The notes beneath the pieces are model-generated. The model did no database searches. It was given only the letters and a program-made list of their open reading frames with translations, and had not been told where the DNA came from. The translations under genes and the position numbers were made by a program. From Sphagnum magellanicum (Eukaryota; Streptophyta; Sphagnopsida; Sphagnales; Sphagnaceae): a stretch of 64,000 bases of DNA. Below are positions 61,170-64,000 of the stretch, in pieces; positions within the stretch are counted from its first letter, which is position 1; each line of letters begins with the position of its first letter. The stretch covers positions 25,068,501 through 25,132,500 of the forward strand of contig CM038908.1 in NCBI GenBank assembly GCA_021904315.1, written 5' to 3'.

Positions 61170-61510
61170 GTATGTGAAAATTTGGCCAAATTTGCCCCCC
61201 AAAATCCAACCTATGATTGATTTTATTAGTATTAAAAATTGTGCAAATACTCATAAATGTTTGATGTCTTTTTAACTCTATATTTATCAAGCCTATTCCT
61301 TAAGTAAACTAAGTACATTTTGTAGTAAATGGTCCAAAGTGGAGGTACAAGACTATTGCCAACCAAAATTGAACCTAAGATTGATTTGATTAGTATTAGA
61401 AATTGTGCAAATATTCATAAATGTTTGATGTCTTTTTAACTCTATATTTATTAAGCCTATTCCTTAAGTAAACTAAGTACATTTTGCATTACATGGTCAA
61501 AAGTGGAGGT
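61170..61510. repeat. 164-bp tandem duplication
   Basis: CATAAATGTTTGATGTCTTT occurs at 61252 and 61416, and the following TATTCCTTAAGTAAACTAAG is also repeated. Two copies only, about 90 percent alike by eye. Confidence 0.9.
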
Positions 61511-61744
61511 ACAGGATTATCGCCCAAAAGAAATTCGCAATTACAATACCCACATTTTACATTTGAATTTTTGCAATTGAAGTCCATAATTTGCAAGTGC
61601 ATTGGTAGGTATAATGACATGTGGGTAGGTAGGTTTTGCCAATAAGTAGATGTTTTACAAATAATTAAAATGGCATTACTAAAAAATGTATCTACTTTTT
61701 AAATTAATTTCTGAAATAAGAATTATGTAGAACTTTAACCAGTA

Positions 61745-62175
61745 AGATATATACAATTTGCTAAGAAATAAAAGTTTAGCTAAGAAGAAATATAGGTTTA
61801 GCCAAAATATACAAATTTAACCAAGACAAAATATAGGTTTAACTAAGAAAATATATGGGTTTTGCCAAGGATATAAGTTTAGTCAAGAAATATAAGTTTA
61901 GCCAAAAGATATAAGTTTTGTCAAAAGAGAGAAGTTTAGCCAAAAGATATATAAGTTTAGCCAAGAAATATAAGTTTAACCAATAGGAAATATAGGTTTA
62001 GTCAAGAGATAGAAGTTTAGCCAAAAAATATAAGTTTAATGAAGAAAAAATATAAGTTTAGCCAAGAGATAGAAGTTTAACCAATAAGAAATAAAGGTTT
62101 AGCCAAGAATAAATATAAGTTTTGCCAAGAATAAATATAGGTTTAGCAAAGAGGAGATAAAAGTTTTGCTAGGGT
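61745..62175. repeat. Minisatellite of about 20-28 bp units (ATATAAGTTTAGCCAAGA)
   Basis: Roughly eighteen variant units of the form AAATATA(A/G)GTTTAGCCAAGA lie head to tail. Unit length varies because of differences in the A-rich part. Not coding, and too variable for a CRISPR array. Confidence 0.9.
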
Positions 62176-64000
62176 AAATAAAGAATTAATTGTTAGTTAG
62201 TAGGCAGGGTTAAAATTTAGGTCAGTATAGTAGCTAGGTGGGTGGGTAGTATGGAGGTCAGGGTTGGGAAAAAATTGGCAATGAAAAAAAAAATGGTCAA
62301 AGGTCTGCAGCCAAAGAAGATTGACTGTGGTAGAATGTTGGTTAACGTAAGGTAAAGAGATGAATGAAAAAGAGATGAATCATCCAGCCCATCCTATGGA
62401 CAGAACGGCCAACTGGTGCAGTCATGGGGCTGGTTCACTCTGGGCCAAGACAGGTGAAGGTTCCCTGGTGCGGGTGTGTTGGTTCACGATGTGGGTGAGG
62501 TCTCAGTGTGGGGGGTTTGAGTTCAAGAACAAGGATTTCAGTTCTGTAACGTTATACTGTAAAAAGTTTTGATTTCTCTCGAAAAGGGATGGAGGGATGA
62601 ACAGTAATTATTAGAAGATTTGGATTGATCATAAAATCAGGAGAACAGTATATTCCTACTTTATTCGTGCTTTTCAGAGGTTGGACAATGGTGGAAAGCA
62701 AATTGACGTGTGACATTTGGTTGGCTTTTTGTTTGGATGTTCATCAAGATGCTAACTTTGGCTTTCCTTAAATTGTCTGAATGTTCATCAAAGTCCTAAA
62801 AATTATTGGGACCTGCCAACAATGATTCTTTACTTTCCATATGCACACGTTTTCCATGCCAGATAGAGCTCTTTACTGGTGGTGTTGACGCTGTACAATG
62901 GAAGTGCTGAAATAATTTGTTAATAAGCCCCCCAATTATATGTCCCTGACATTAGCCTAGGAATGTAAATAGTTATGTTCTTAGGAAGGGTATTACCCCA
63001 GGTTGAAAATGGTGACCAAGAGTTTTAGACATAAAAAATGCATGTAGGCATTGAGAAGGCCTAGCATTCCTTTGGGGAGGGCCAAGCATTTTTATGGGGC
63101 TTGCCATGGAACCTACTGTGCTTCTATTTTGGGGAGTGGGGGTTAGAGAGGTACTTCTAATGGGGTTCCACAAAAGTGGCTCCATCAAAGAAAAAACAAA
63201 AAACTTTGGGTGCGCCCCCTCACTAATTATTAGAATCAACAATAGGTGCCCTCAATACTTAAATATGTGCACCTTGGGTGAATTCATCAGCACCCACACT
63301 CTTTTCATAGTAAAACTATAAACCCCAATTGGTTTTTTGGTTGTTTCTAGACATTATAACATCCTGACCCAAGATTAAGTGAGGGCAGAGATGAATGAGT
63401 CCAATTTAATTTAGCTACTAAATTAGCGCCTTACTCTAGAAGGTGAAGGTACCCAATGCCCGTGTAGTAGGTCTCATTCACCCTCACCAATGTGTGCTAT
63501 GAATGCAGAGTTTAAGGTACTAAAAGAGATTTTGACCTTTAAACTTTTCGGTACACGCGGAGGAAGCAGTGGCAAACTAATTGACACGTAATGGCTTTGA
63601 ATTTAGGAATACATAGTGACTTTATAACGTGAGGTTTCAATATCGAGAACAGGATGTGACATGTGTATGTCACCTTGGATTTTGCAATTACTGACTTTTG
63701 GAGAGTTCTCACTTAAATATGAGATAATTAAAGCGTTGCAAGTCTGGATTTGTCCTAAGATGTGTGAACATGTATATTAAAAATCTAATAAATTCTTTTG
63801 GCGAAACAAGAAGACTGTGCTAAGTGGTTTTACAATCTGCATACTTCTGTCTAGAACCATGCAAAGCACAAAAAGACAACCCCCAAAATGCATGGGGCAC
63901 CACTCGTTTTGCTGAATATGTAGAACATGAAGAACCATGGAGTGCAGTTCTATGCAACATGACGCAGGGCCCAAAAAAACAACACTGAAAATGCGTGGGA
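62176..64000. other. Spacer with one diverged G-run repeat copy, no gene
   Basis: At 62985-63210, GGTTGAAAATGGTGACCAAG, AAATGCATGTAGGCATTGAG and ATTTTGGGGAGTGGGGG align with the repeat copies at 9.2-10.3 kb at roughly 70 percent. Elsewhere only short frames without motifs are seen. Confidence 0.5.

Noticed and set aside
61745..62175. CRISPR-like array
   Set aside because: Repeats are variable, there are no spacers of even length, and the window is plant nuclear DNA.

Overview
This is nuclear DNA from a land plant. The evidence is a nuclear gene for the photosystem II subunit PsbX with a plastid and thylakoid targeting presequence, a three-exon family-1 UDP-glycosyltransferase with a perfect 44-residue PSPG box, a 14-exon gene for a plant-type TMEM185-like membrane protein ending in a RING finger, exon fragments of ORANGE (OR) and of a SpoU/TrmL-type tRNA methyltransferase, a eukaryotic tRNA-Val(AAC), and hAT, Helitron and MULE transposons. 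Intergenic DNA is very AT-rich and genes sit about 10-15 kb apart. A seedless plant (bryophyte, lycophyte or fern) seems plausible, but the species cannot be read from the window.

Layout. 0-5.1 kb: AT-rich DNA with decayed tandem repeats. 5.1-8.2 kb: a hAT element complete at both ends, with terminal inverted repeats, an 8-bp target duplication and a decayed transposase on the minus strand. 8.3-8.9 kb: a roughly 78-bp tandem array. 8.96-10.3 kb: a Helitron 3' end, several copies of a dispersed repeat with long G runs, then a second Helitron 3' end. 10.3-15.0 kb: a decayed autonomous Helitron (Rep plus PIF1-type helicase, minus strand). 15.1-16.9 kb: on the same strand, two tandem copies of one ORANGE exon with splice sites and a broken TrmL/SpoU gene fragment, probably host sequence moved by a Helitron. 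17.1-17.5 kb: another copy of the G-rich repeat. 18.7-23 kb: no recognised gene, but a nested foldback at 20.6-20.9 kb. 23.5-24.2 kb: PsbX. 24.2-28.3 kb: scattered exon-like fragments on both strands, including one from an ARID-HMG protein. 28-39 kb: AT-rich, with one LTR-like remnant and a G/C-run block. 39.3-46.9 kb: the TMEM185-like RING gene. 48.1 kb: tRNA-Val(AAC). 49.3-51.8 kb: the UGT (minus). 54-64 kb: AT-rich DNA with a decayed MULE transposase (minus), two arrays of one 102-bp repeat in opposite orientations, and further minisatellites.

How the parts work. Only four loci look functional: psbX, the membrane RING gene, the UGT and the tRNA. They are separate single-gene units; PsbX acts in thylakoids, the UGT in small-molecule conjugation, and the RING protein probably in membrane-associated ubiquitination. 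The rest is transposon and repeat DNA. The most notable part is the 8.9-17.5 kb block, where a Helitron family with recognisable 3' termini lies beside duplicated and broken fragments of two host genes on the same strand.
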